This document shows, piece by piece, positions 30,260-38,637 of a stretch of 64,000 bases of DNA. The notes under the pieces are model-generated. The model was not told the DNA's origin. It saw only the letters and a program-made list of their open reading frames with translations, and did no database searches. Numbering within the stretch: position 1 is the stretch's first letter; each line of letters starts with the position of its first letter. Source of the DNA: Bacillus salacetis (GTDB lineage Bacteria; Bacillota; Bacilli; Bacillales; Bacillaceae_B); contig NZ_QXIR01000003.1 in assembly GCF_003581585.1 (NCBI RefSeq), positions 159,823 through 223,822 of the forward strand. The letters run 5' to 3'. Made by a program: the position numbers and the translations under genes.

Positions 30260-31354
30260 TTAAAAACTGATTGCGTTCACATTCTCTGGACGGGTTACCG
30301 GTTCACTTAAAGTTTCGCCTTTTTCGTTCACCAGTTCAGCTTCGCCATTCACCATGACTGCTACACTCTCAATTCCTTCCTGCTCCGTTAATGATAGTAC
30401 GAGTGAGTTCATAAAGTGCTCTGACACAATTTTCTCTTCAAAGCTTCCATATACCCCCTCATTGAAGTTAAGCGTCACTTGACCATCTTTTACTGAAGGT
30501 TCATCAAGCAAAGCCACACCGGTAAAGTCACTAAGAAGATTCTTCTGAGGGCCAGGTCCATCGATCAGCTGCTGGACCACCGCTTCAACTTTATTATCTG
30601 TTTTGTTGCTCACACGCTTTGTGACAGGAACATAATACGTGTTATCGCCATTTTGTGAAACAAAGTACACTGTAACAGGATGCGTATCAGTTAAATCGGC
30701 GATCCCGGATGTATCATTATTGATCCCGACTTTTCTTGATAGTGTTTCTTGTGTGATCGGCGTCCCATTTACCGGCATTTCTGTCAGTTCATAACCGTTA
30801 ACCCTCAGTTCAACTTTTTTCACTGATTCAAATTGCGTCAATGTCCATGTCACTGACTCCAGGATTTTCTTTTCGTCTTCAGGCTGATAGTTTTGGAACT
30901 CGCTTGAGAAGTCCGCTACGGCTGTTCCATCTTTGATATTGACACTGACTTCTGTGCCCGCCGGCAGGACCGCTCGGAATCCATTAGGAAGCATGTTTTG
31001 TACAGGGCCATCCGCAACAAGGTATTCCAATGCTTGTTTGGCAATGCTTTCTGTTTTAGGAAGCGCCAGCGTTTGCGATACTACATAACCATTAGAATCT
31101 ATCAGATACAACTCGGTCATTACACTCTCTGCACTTTCTGATGCATCTGTCTCTTCTGTTGAAGTGGAAGAAGTTACTTCTCCTTCACTGTTCTCTTTGA
31201 CGCCATCCACCTTCTCGCCTTCCTCAAGATAGGACATATCAGCCGGTGGATCGATTTTCGCTTTCTCTCCGCCTCCAAGCAACCCGCACCCTGAAAGGTA
31301 GACGGATGAAGTAAGCACAGTCAGGACAATCGCAGCCTTTGTTTTCTTTGACAT
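30260..31354 (-). CDS. gerM: GerM, spore germination/sporulation lipoprotein
   Basis: A 364-residue lipoprotein needed for normal sporulation and germination in B. subtilis. Residues 1-23 are a signal peptide ending in the lipobox LSGC, with the lipid cysteine at 23. A serine/threonine and acid-rich linker follows (about 45-80). Two GerMN domains come next, about residues 80-205 and 225-350, each with an ALEYLV/VVQQLIDG-P helix and a later VELRVNG or VAVMVNG strand. The two domains look like an internal duplication, as in the family. Confidence 0.95.
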   Translation of the reverse strand: MSKKTKAAIVLTVLTSSVYLSGCGLLGGGEKAKIDPPADMSYLEEGEKVDGVKENSEGEVTSSTSTEETDASESAESVMTELYLIDSNGYVVSQTLALPKTESIAKQALEYLVADGPVQNMLPNGFRAVLPAGTEVSVNIKDGTAVADFSSEFQNYQPEDEKKILESVTWTLTQFESVKKVELRVNGYELTEMPVNGTPITQETLSRKVGINNDTSGIADLTDTHPVTVYFVSQNGDNTYYVPVTKRVSNKTDNKVEAVVQQLIDGPGPQKNLLSDFTGVALLDEPSVKDGQVTLNFNEGVYGSFEEKIVSEHFMNSLVLSLTEQEGIESVAVMVNGEAELVNEKGETLSEPVTRPENVNAISF

Positions 31355-31481
31355 AGGGGAACCCTCCTCAGACAGTTTGTACTATATGTATACGAGCCCT
31401 TTTCAAATTTAGACCGAAAATATTTTACAAGCCTCTTCATCTTTTGAAAATAAGTATCATTATTGTTTTTGGAGTAGATGG

Positions 31482-31630
31482 TTAATTCCCGCTCTAGGCA
31501 CTCGACTCCGCTTAGCGGGCGGAGAACTAATCGTAAGGAGGGAGCCCGAAATCCGCTAGTCGTTGGCCGTTGGAACTAGATGAGGCCAGCTACTACCGCA
31601 GGAGTTCTAGGCCTACCGTTCCGATCAACT
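31482..31630. repeat. Short copy of the TTCCGCTCC intergenic repeat family
   Basis: Begins ATTCCCGCTCT, then GACTCCGCTTAGCGGGCGG, and later TCCGCTAGTCGTTGGCCGTTGGAACTAGA, split by a deletion relative to the 8.2 kb copy. Ends near CCGTTCCGATC. It fills the 395-base gap between gerM and murI. Confidence 0.7.
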
Positions 31631-31727
31631 AACGAAGTTCTCCTTTCTTCATTGAGTTAAATCAATTTCCATCTGCGATCCCAATATCAAACAAAATGAT
31701 TTTCAAAGAGCTTTCTAAGGTTTCCAT

Positions 31728-31773
31728 AAAAAAAACCATCCTTTGAGGGATTACTCCCCAAGAAGGATGGTTT
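31728..31773 (-). terminator. Terminator at the end of murI
   Basis: Arms AAAACCATCCTT and AAGGATGGTTTT; the hairpin overlaps the last codons of murI and has a T run on the minus strand. Confidence 0.8.
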
Positions 31774-32551
31774 TAGTTTCAATGTGATTTAATTGCAGCC
31801 AATCCATGGCTATCTTTGAAAAAATCCGGGCAGATCCTGTTGTAAAGAAAGTGTGCTGCGGTTGGGCTTTCTTTTTATTGAGCATTCCTCGATAATCCAG
31901 GATAGCACTTACTTCACTTGCCGTTTCATCTCCTGAATTGATTACCTTCACTTCTTCTCCCATCACATCCTGGATGATCGTCTGGAGGAGAGGATAATGA
32001 GTGCATCCAAGGATCAAGGTATCAATTGGTTCTTTCTTTATATCAACAAGCGTTTCATTGACGATTTTCACTGCCCACCTGCTGTCATACTCTCCGCTCT
32101 CTACCAATGGGACGAACTTCGGGCATGCAAGAGAGGTGACCTGGATTGTATCATTTATGGAATGTATGGCCTTTTCATAGGCATTGCTGTTGACTGTCCC
32201 TACAGTGCCCAGGACGCCGACCCTGCCATTTTGGCTGTTTTTCAGCGCAGCCCTCGCACCCGGGTGGATGACGCCAACGACTGGAATCGGAAGCATATCC
32301 TGGAGCTCTTCCAGCACGACAGCTGTAGCTGTATTACAAGCAATCACCAGCATTTTAATATTGTAGTTCATTAAAAAGGCCGCCATCTCCCAAGTGAATT
32401 TCTTCACTTCATCTGCTGTCCTTGGGCCGTACGGACAGCGGGCGGTGTCACCCAGATAATAAATCGTCTCATTAGGGAGCTGTCGCATGACCTCTTTTGC
32501 AACGGTCAATCCTCCGACACCTGAGTCAATAATTCCAATAGGCTGATTCAC
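31751..32551 (-). CDS. murI: Glutamate racemase
   Basis: Makes D-glutamate for peptidoglycan. The 266 residues contain [14 protein letters not shown] at the N-terminus and the two catalytic cysteines in VIACNTATA (near residue 72) and LGCTHYPLL (near 184). It is the RacE type by gene neighbourhood (gerM, racE, ysmB, gerE in B. subtilis). The start is GTG at 32551. It lies 18 bases after the MarR gene. Confidence 0.96.
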   Translation of the reverse strand: MNQPIGIIDSGVGGLTVAKEVMRQLPNETIYYLGDTARCPYGPRTADEVKKFTWEMAAFLMNYNIKMLVIACNTATAVVLEELQDMLPIPVVGVIHPGARAALKNSQNGRVGVLGTVGTVNSNAYEKAIHSINDTIQVTSLACPKFVPLVESGEYDSRWAVKIVNETLVDIKKEPIDTLILGCTHYPLLQTIIQDVMGEEVKVINSGDETASEVSAILDYRGMLNKKKAQPQHTFFTTGSARIFSKIAMDWLQLNHIETKTILLGE

Positions 32552-32569
32552 AAATTTCCCTCATTTTCT

Positions 32570-33010
32570 TTATTTCATTTCTTGATGTAGTTTAGACAGA
32601 TTTGCATTAAGGGTCTTTATTTCATCGAACGAAAAATTTTTAAGGATTTCCTGCAGATATTGCTGCCTTTTCTTGATAACCTCTTCAATGATCCTCTCTC
32701 CTTCTTCCAGGAGATGAATTCTTACAACCCGGCGGTCTTTGTTATCTTTCACGCGTTCTACCAATTCTGTTTTTTCCATTCTGTCGACAAGGTCAGTCGT
32801 GGTACTGCACGCAAGATACATCTTATTGGACAATTCCCCGATGGTCATATCCCCGCCTTCGAATAACCATTGCAGCGCAACGAACTGCGGGGGGGTAATA
32901 GAATACTGATTAAGGATTTCCCTTCCCTTTTGCTTTATGATAGATGATATGTAACGCAGATCTTTCTCTATGTCAGCAAAGACCTCCATATCCTGCTGTT
33001 TGTTATCCAT
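32570..33010 (-). CDS. ysmB: MarR-family transcriptional regulator YsmB
   Basis: A 146-residue winged-helix regulator. The recognition region is MTIGELSNKMYLACSTTTDLVDRME (about 53-77, written in pieces: GELSNKMYLACSTTTD), followed by the wing KDNKDRRVVRIHL. I chose the ATG at 33010 because GGAGTGG lies 5 bases upstream; an in-frame start 18 bases earlier overlaps that site. The target genes and ligand are unknown. It is cotranscribed with murI by spacing. Confidence 0.9.
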   Translation of the reverse strand: MDNKQQDMEVFADIEKDLRYISSIIKQKGREILNQYSITPPQFVALQWLFEGGDMTIGELSNKMYLACSTTTDLVDRMEKTELVERVKDNKDRRVVRIHLLEEGERIIEEVIKKRQQYLQEILKNFSFDEIKTLNANLSKLHQEMK

Positions 33011-33148
33011 ACATGCCACTCCAATCAATCACTTTTCGTACAAGTCATATACTTAGCATTGTCCCTTTTTTTCCGGCATTTTTCAAGTAACTTTTATAGG
33101 TATTTGCTTTGTTCCTATTTTCGACATAATTTTTGTTGTATAAATTAA

Positions 33149-33183
33149 AACCGGCTGTCCACTGCAGACAGCCGGTAATTTTT
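33149..33183 (-). terminator. Terminator of gerE
   Basis: Arms ACCGGCTGTC and GACAGCCGGT around a 7-base loop, followed by a T run on the minus strand. Confidence 0.85.
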
Positions 33184-33408
33184 TTAAAGCTTGAGTTCCC
33201 CCATGCGAAGAAGCTCTACAACAGCTTGAGAACGCCCCTTCACTCCAAGCTTTTGCATGGCGTTGGAAATATGGTTCCGAACTGTTTTCTCACTGATGAA
33301 AAGTTCACCAGCGATCTCTTTAGTCGTTTTGTCCTGGACTAACAGCTCGAACACTTCTTTTTCTCTTTTGGTAAGCAACGGTTTGTGTGTAAATTCATTG
33401 TCCTTCAA
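33184..33408 (-). CDS. gerE: GerE, late mother-cell transcription factor
   Basis: A 74-residue LuxR-type DNA-binding domain without a receiver domain, as in GerE, which tunes sigma-K coat genes late in sporulation. The helix-turn-helix runs through TKEIAGELFISEKTVRNHIS (about 34-53). The start is TTG at 33408, with AAGGAGGG nine bases upstream. A CATATGATA sequence further upstream fits a sigma-K -10 element. Confidence 0.97.
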   Translation of the reverse strand: MKDNEFTHKPLLTKREKEVFELLVQDKTTKEIAGELFISEKTVRNHISNAMQKLGVKGRSQAVVELLRMGELKL

Positions 33409-33474
33409 TTATGGTAACCCTCCTTGCCTTCGCCAGCTTTAAACCGCGGGGATGGGTATTGTCGGTCGTCACGA

Positions 33475-33506
33475 TATCATATGTGAACCATTGGTGGGGA
33501 GTGACA
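33475..33506 (-). promoter_or_regulatory. Candidate sigma-K promoter of gerE
   Basis: On the minus strand CAC, 17 bases, then CATATGATA (rc of 33475-33483) matches the sigma-K -10 CATAnnnTA with an AC-containing -35. It is about 65 bases before gerE, which is sigma-K dependent in B. subtilis. Confidence 0.5.
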
Positions 33507-33606
33507 TAGAGAAGGCTTTAATTAGCAAAAATAGGCAAGGATATTTGTAATTGAATGACAGACTTCGGTTTCCATTTTCGATCAAGCAGTCTGTCCGCTG
33601 CAAAGG

Positions 33607-34074
33607 TCAGCAGCTTTTGGACAAATATACGCTATTCGACATCTTAGACTTCATTTCTTCCGTCCAAGGTACTCCCTTTCCTGTCTCCTTGGAAATCTGT
33701 ACCATTGTTCCTCTGCCAGTAAAGCAAACTCTATCACGTTCATCCATTCCCATATAATGAAGATCAACCGAGGATGATCCAATCTTATGCGCTTTTACAT
33801 ATACCCGAATGGTTTGATCGAAAAATACCTGCCTTAAAAAATCGCATTGAAGGTCAGCTACCACTGGAATCGTATCATTCTCCGGCTTGACCCAGTCCTG
33901 CATGAAACCCTTATTCTTAAAAAATTCAATCCGCGCTTCTTCAAAATACGTGAATGGAACTGTATTATTTAAATGGCCAAACATATCGGTTTCGGAAAAC
34001 CTCACTTTGATTCCGATATGAAAGTCAAACTGGCCCTTCCACTGCTCCATATCTTCAATATATGTAACTCTCAT
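33607..34074 (-). CDS. ysmA: Hotdog-fold acyl-CoA thioesterase YsmA
   Basis: A 155-residue 4-hydroxybenzoyl-CoA-thioesterase-like protein. The active-site region is VRFSETDMFGHLNNTVPFTY, with Asp and His-Leu-Asn in the family pattern, followed by FEEARIEFF. The start is the ATG at 34074 behind GGAGGGG; an upstream in-frame ATG has no site. It stands alone between gerE and sdhB. A FadR-like operator and a TATAAT lie upstream, suggesting acyl-CoA derepresses it together with beta-oxidation genes. Confidence 0.9.
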   Translation of the reverse strand: MRVTYIEDMEQWKGQFDFHIGIKVRFSETDMFGHLNNTVPFTYFEEARIEFFKNKGFMQDWVKPENDTIPVVADLQCDFLRQVFFDQTIRVYVKAHKIGSSSVDLHYMGMDERDRVCFTGRGTMVQISKETGKGVPWTEEMKSKMSNSVYLSKSC

Positions 34075-34133
34075 GATTTTGCCCCTCCTATTCAATTGGT
34101 TCAATTAAACGCATTAAAGTTTCAAGTAAAAAA

Positions 34134-34151
34134 TGAATGAATGTTCATTCT
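34134..34151 (-). promoter_or_regulatory. FadR-type operator upstream of ysmA
   Basis: TGAATGAATGTTCATTCT: arms TGAATGA and TCATTC with one mismatch, spacer of 4, the same layout as the operator next to fadR at 47117-47134. A TATAAT on the minus strand lies about 10 bases upstream of it, so a bound repressor would block the start site. Confidence 0.7.
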
Positions 34152-34377
34152 TTTTTTTACTATTATATATTTTTCGGCTTCAAGAAGAAAGGATTTTGTG
34201 ACGGAATGACCTTATAGAGCGTTTTAAAAAATGCACTTTATCCCCCCGCGGGATGGTATTCCAAAAGACACGAACACAGGGCAGGAACAGTGCAGCAATC
34301 AAGGTGCTCCACGGGACATGGAGTGAATCCATTCTTTAGAGCGGGACAAGGATGGATGATATGCTCTTGTAAAATGC

Positions 34378-34414
34378 GCGAAAAAACCCGCAGGCACGGG
34401 GCCTGCGGGTTCAG
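34378..34414 (-). terminator. Terminator of sdhCAB
   Basis: Arms AACCCGCAGGC and GCCTGCGGGTT with a 6-base loop, 15 bases after the sdhB stop. The region 34150-34375 otherwise shows no gene; a 63-codon ORF there has no ribosome site. Confidence 0.85.
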
Positions 34415-34425
34415 GGAAATATTGA

Positions 34426-35190
34426 TCAAACCATATTGTCGCTTCCGAAGAAGTTCTTGAACATTTGGAATGATGTATCGCGGTTCAGGGCAGCGATTGA
34501 TGTAGTCAAAGGAATTCCTTTAGGGCAGGACTGCACACAGTTTTGAGAGTTACCACAGTTGGAAAGCCCTCCGTCACCCATGATGGTTTCCAGACGCTCA
34601 TCTTTGTTCATCGCTCCTGTTGGGTGCGCATTGAACAAGCGGACTTGTGAAAGTGGAGCAGGGCCTATGAAGTCTGATTTAGAGTTCACATTCGGGCATG
34701 CTTCAAGACAAACACCGCAAGTCATGCATTTGGACAGTTCGTAAGCCCACTGACGTCTTTTCTCAGGCATACGTGGTCCTGGTCCAAGGTCATATGTTCC
34801 ATCGATCGGAACCCAGGCTTTAACCTTTTTCAGAGAATCGAACATTCTGCTTCGGTCGACAATCAGGTCACGAACAACAGGGAATGTCTTCATTGGCGCC
34901 AAGCGGATAGGCTGTTCCAATTTATCGACAAGAGCTGTACAGGACTGGCGCGGCTTTCCATTGATGATCATGGAACATGCACCGCACACCTCTTCCAGGC
35001 AGTTCATTTCCCAGTTAACCGGAGTGGTTTTCTCACCTTTAACATTTACAGGATTTCTGCGGATTTCCATCAGCGCAGATATCACGTTCATATTCGGGCG
35101 GTATTCCAGTTCAAATTCTTCTGTATAAGATTCAGTGTCAGGGCTGTCTTGACGAGTAACGATAAAGCGTACTGTTTTATTTTCACTCAT
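34426..35190 (-). CDS. sdhB: Succinate dehydrogenase iron-sulfur subunit
   Basis: Electron-transfer subunit of respiratory complex II, 254 residues. The [2Fe-2S] site is CLEEVCGACSMIINGKPRQSC (near residues 64-84; key cysteines C64, C69, C72, C84). The second domain has CMTCGVCLEACPNV and CGNSQNCVQSCPKG for the [4Fe-4S] and [3Fe-4S] clusters. It is the last gene of sdhCAB, 2 bases after the sdhA stop. Confidence 0.97.
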   Translation of the reverse strand: MSENKTVRFIVTRQDSPDTESYTEEFELEYRPNMNVISALMEIRRNPVNVKGEKTTPVNWEMNCLEEVCGACSMIINGKPRQSCTALVDKLEQPIRLAPMKTFPVVRDLIVDRSRMFDSLKKVKAWVPIDGTYDLGPGPRMPEKRRQWAYELSKCMTCGVCLEACPNVNSKSDFIGPAPLSQVRLFNAHPTGAMNKDERLETIMGDGGLSNCGNSQNCVQSCPKGIPLTTSIAALNRDTSFQMFKNFFGSDNMV

Positions 35191-35192
35191 CT

Positions 35193-36953
35193 TTATTTAC
35201 CCCCTTTTTTCTTAGTGTAGTCGCGCTTACGCGGCGGAATCAACGATGTGTCTACCTCTTCATAATGGAATTCAGGTGAATTTGTTTCAGCGTTATATTT
35301 CGCCATTGTTGTCTTCAGGAACTCCTCATCATTACGATCAGGGAAGTCCGGCTTGAAATGTGCACCGCGGCTTTCATTCCGGTTCAAAGCGCCAATCGTG
35401 ATGACACGGGCAAGCTGAAGCATGTTGCCCAGCTGGCGTGTGAACATCGCACCCTGATTGCTCCATTTTTGAGTATCATTGATGTTGATATTTTTATATC
35501 GGTCCATCAGCTCAAGGATTTTATTGTCTGTTTCTTTAAGCTTATCATTGTATCGAACAACTGTAACGTTATCAGTCATCCACTCACCAAGCTCCTTGTG
35601 GATAACATATGCGTTTTCAGTTCCATCCATGGACATGATCTCATTCCATTTTTCTTCCTCTTGCTGTACATAGCGGTCAAACAGTGTGGAAGGCAGATCT
35701 TCAACGCTCTTTTCAAGTCCATTCATATACTTGATTGCGTTAGGACCGGCAACCATACCGCCGAAAATCGCAGACAGCAGGGAGTTTGCTCCCAAACGGT
35801 TTCCGCCGTGCTGTGAATAATCACATTCACCGGCAGCGAATAATCCTGGGATATTCGTCATTTGATCATAATCAACCCATAGGCCGCCCATTGAATAGTG
35901 GACCGCAGGGAAGATTTTCATAGGAACCTTGCGAGGGTCATCTCCCATGAACTTCTCATATATTTCAATGATGCCGCCTAGCTTAACATCAAGCTCTTTC
36001 GGATCTTTATGGGAAAGGTCAAGGTATACCATGTTTTCACCATTGATGCCGAGTTTCTGGTTAACACAGACATCGAAGATTTCCCGGGTGGCGATATCAC
36101 GAGGCACAAGGTTTCCGTATGCAGGATATTTCTCCTCCAGGAAGTACCAAGGCTTACCGTCCTTGTATGTCCAGACACGTCCGCCTTCACCGCGTGCTGA
36201 TTCACTCATGAGGCGAAGCTTGTCGTCCCCTGGAATAGCTGTCGGATGAATCTGGATGAATTCTCCGTTTGCATAGTATGCACCCTGCTGATAAACGATG
36301 GATGCAGCCGAACCGGTATTGATGACAGAGTTAGTGGATTTACCGAAGATGATCCCAGGTCCTCCTGTCGCCATGATGACTGCATCTGCAGGGAAGGATT
36401 TGATTTCCATGGTTTTGAGGTCCTGTGCAACGATACCCCGGGCAACACCTTCATCGTCGACAATCACTCCAAGGAATTCCCAGCCTTCGTACTTGTTGAC
36501 AAGACCGGCCACTTCATGGCGGCGAACCTGCTCATCAAGTGCATAAAGAAGCTGCTGTCCAGTCGTTGCACCAGCAAACGCTGTACGGTGATGCTGCGTT
36601 CCCCCAAAACGGCGGAAATCCAGCAATCCTTCAGGTGTACGGTTGAACATGACGCCCATACGGTCAAGTAAATGGATGATGCCAGGCGCCGCTTCCGTCA
36701 TCGCTTTGACAGGAGGCTGATTGGCAAGGAAGTCTCCGCCATATACTGTATCGTCAAAGTGTTCCCAAGGAGAATCTCCTTCCCCTTTGGTATTGACCGC
36801 TCCGTTAATTCCGCCTTGCGCACATACTGAGTGAGAACGCTTAACAGGCACTAATGAAAATAGGTCTACTGGCGCTCCTGCTTCTGCTGCTTTTATTGTA
36901 GCCATCAAGCCGGCTAAACCGCCGCCGACGACGATGATTTTTCCTTTACTCAT
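35193..36953 (-). CDS. sdhA: Succinate dehydrogenase flavoprotein subunit
   Basis: Catalytic subunit, 586 residues, with covalent FAD. The dinucleotide fold VVGGGLAGLMATIKAAEAG opens the protein. The FAD-linking histidine lies in RSHSVCAQGGINGA (near residue 40). FIQIHPTAIPGD and GGLWVDYDQMTNIPGLFAAGEC are typical of SdhA/FrdA. Oxidises succinate to fumarate on the cytoplasmic face. It is 67 bases downstream of sdhC. Confidence 0.98.
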   Translation of the reverse strand: MSKGKIIVVGGGLAGLMATIKAAEAGAPVDLFSLVPVKRSHSVCAQGGINGAVNTKGEGDSPWEHFDDTVYGGDFLANQPPVKAMTEAAPGIIHLLDRMGVMFNRTPEGLLDFRRFGGTQHHRTAFAGATTGQQLLYALDEQVRRHEVAGLVNKYEGWEFLGVIVDDEGVARGIVAQDLKTMEIKSFPADAVIMATGGPGIIFGKSTNSVINTGSAASIVYQQGAYYANGEFIQIHPTAIPGDDKLRLMSESARGEGGRVWTYKDGKPWYFLEEKYPAYGNLVPRDIATREIFDVCVNQKLGINGENMVYLDLSHKDPKELDVKLGGIIEIYEKFMGDDPRKVPMKIFPAVHYSMGGLWVDYDQMTNIPGLFAAGECDYSQHGGNRLGANSLLSAIFGGMVAGPNAIKYMNGLEKSVEDLPSTLFDRYVQQEEEKWNEIMSMDGTENAYVIHKELGEWMTDNVTVVRYNDKLKETDNKILELMDRYKNININDTQKWSNQGAMFTRQLGNMLQLARVITIGALNRNESRGAHFKPDFPDRNDEEFLKTTMAKYNAETNSPEFHYEEVDTSLIPPRKRDYTKKKGGK

Positions 36954-37020
36954 CGAGACTCACTCCTTTTCCTACAAAAATACCTTATTCGAGTCTAGTA
37001 ATATCTAATAGTGTATCAAA

Positions 37021-37629
37021 TTAAACAAAAGCATATAGTGCTCTGATTCCGACAATGGATAGAGCAACGAAGATTCCGATTGTAACGTAGGTGGCGATTA
37101 CCTGGGAACGAGGAGAAACCGTGATTCCCCAGCTCACAAGGAAAGACCACAAACCGTTAGCAAAGTGGAAGATAGTTGAGATAACCCCGACAATGTAGAA
37201 AGCCATCATAAATGGATTGGACAGGATGTTTTCCATCATTTGAAAGTTAACTTCCGATCCGAAAGCAGCCGCTACCCTTGTTTCCCAAACATGCCACGTG
37301 ATGAAGATAAGCGTGACAACACCGGATATACGCTGGAGAAGGAACATCCAGTTACGGAAATACCCATACCTGCTTACATTGTTCTTTGCTGTAAAAGCTA
37401 TATATAAACCATAGATAGCATGAAACAACAATGGAAGAAAGATGATGAACGTTTCTAATACAATCCGGAAAGGTAAACTTTCCATAAAGTGTGCTGCATC
37501 ATTAAATGCTTCTTCGCCCCGTGTGGCAAAGTGGTTGACTACTAAGTGCTGAATCAAAAAAATCCCAACCGGAATAACACCTAGCAATGAATGAAGCCTG
37601 CGATAATTGAACTCTTGATTTCCAGCCAA
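37021..37629 (-). CDS. sdhC: Succinate dehydrogenase cytochrome b558 subunit
   Basis: Di-haem membrane anchor of complex II, 202 residues with five helices. The Bacillus signature RRLHSLLGVIPVGIFLIQHL carries haem-ligand histidines. The start is TTG at 37629 (reading LAGNQEF), because GGGGGG lies 7 bases upstream and the length equals that of B. subtilis SdhC; longer starts have no site. It reduces menaquinone. First gene of the operon. Confidence 0.96.
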   Translation of the reverse strand: MAGNQEFNYRRLHSLLGVIPVGIFLIQHLVVNHFATRGEEAFNDAAHFMESLPFRIVLETFIIFLPLLFHAIYGLYIAFTAKNNVSRYGYFRNWMFLLQRISGVVTLIFITWHVWETRVAAAFGSEVNFQMMENILSNPFMMAFYIVGVISTIFHFANGLWSFLVSWGITVSPRSQVIATYVTIGIFVALSIVGIRALYAFV

Positions 37630-37742
37630 TGATATACCCCCCTTAGTGATGAAAAAATGCATTAAAATAAAAATTCGTCAATACTAATTAAGGTATGAAC
37701 CTTCTGCAAATTTTCATATTATAACAAAAATGTGACAAGTTC

Positions 37743-37784
37743 ATTTTACTCCCATGTAGCAGGTGCGTCAAGAAAACGGATACA
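37743..37784 (-). promoter_or_regulatory. Promoter of sdhCAB with an overlapping cre-like site
   Basis: On the minus strand TTGACG (rc of 37766-37771), 17 bases, TAAAAT (rc of 37743-37748). Just upstream, TGTATCCGTTTTCT (rc of 37771-37784) matches the CcpA cre pattern TGNAANCGNWNNCW with one mismatch. CcpA control is inference. The rest of the 505-base gap to yslB is AT-rich with no gene; a TATAAT at 37982-37987 may belong to yslB. Confidence 0.55.
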
Positions 37785-38135
37785 CAAATTTTGATGATAC
37801 CGCAAAAACATTTTAAATATATTGATAATGCTCTTTGCCTCGTCTGACCGCGCAAATAAAGAAAAAATTCACCCTCCCCAAGCATTCCGAATTTATGGGG
37901 GAAATTGAAACATTATCCCGGGAAAACATTCCATCTATCCTATTTTTTGAATTACCGATTTATATTTCACCCTTACCTTGTTTATAATAGATTAATAGAA
38001 GATTGTTGATGCACTGGAAAATATTTAAAACTGTTTTAATTAATAGGAATATCTTTACTCTTCAGTGGAAAATAATCACATAACAACTCTCTTACTGCGA
38101 GCATGGAGAGAGCCTTATAGAAAGAGGGGATTAAA

Positions 38136-38579
38136 TTGGAAAGCAGCAAAGAACAAAAGAATGGGGAAATCGAAGCTCTCCCCCTGTTTGGATATGAACT
38201 GATGAGGGACATTCTCCTCCCTGAAATACTTGGAAAACATACAACAGACATCCTGTATTGGGGAGGGAAAGGGATTGCCCGGAAATTCCCGCTGATTTCC
38301 TTTGAAGAAATGGAAGCCTTTTTTCTAGAGGCCGGCTGGGGCAACTTGAGCATTACTGAGGACAAAAAAGATGAACGAATCTACACATTGTCGGGACCAT
38401 TGATTGAAAGAAGACTGTCTCTGAAAACGGATATTTCTTTCAAGATGGAAGCCGGTTTCCTGGCCGAGCAGGTCCAAAACCAAAAAAAGGCCATTACAGA
38501 AGCAGCTGAAGAAATCCACAAAAGATCAAAAACGGTAAAAATCATCGTACGCAGTGATTTGAAAGATACCATTGAATGA
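38136..38579 (+). CDS. yslB: YslB, DUF2507 protein
   Basis: A 147-residue soluble protein of the DUF2507 family, distantly like V4R-type ligand domains. Recognisable stretches are PLFGYELMRDILLPEILG, ILYWGGKGIARKFP and FFLEAGWGNLSI. The start is TTG at 38136, with AGAGGGG upstream. Its place between sdhC and lysC, on the opposite strand, matches B. subtilis. Function is unknown. Confidence 0.9.
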   Translation: MESSKEQKNGEIEALPLFGYELMRDILLPEILGKHTTDILYWGGKGIARKFPLISFEEMEAFFLEAGWGNLSITEDKKDERIYTLSGPLIERRLSLKTDISFKMEAGFLAEQVQNQKKAITEAAEEIHKRSKTVKIIVRSDLKDTIE

Positions 38580-38587
38580 ACCGTGAA

Positions 38588-38633
38588 ACCAAAAAAGCTT
38601 CCTGGACCCATGCGGGTCCAGGAAGCTTTTTTC
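38588..38633. terminator. Bidirectional terminator between yslB and lysC
   Basis: Arms AAAAAAGCTTCCTGGACC and GGTCCAGGAAGCTTTTTT around a 5-base loop; long, perfect and flanked by A/T runs on both sides, serving the converging genes. Confidence 0.95.
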
Positions 38634-38637
38634 TCCA

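Noticed and set aside
34238..34429. 63-codon ORF between ysmA and sdhB
   Set aside because: It runs through the sdhB terminator hairpin and has no ribosome site.
37688..37885. 65-codon ORF upstream of sdhC
   Set aside because: It overlaps the sdhC promoter region, has no ribosome site and shows no protein-like pattern.
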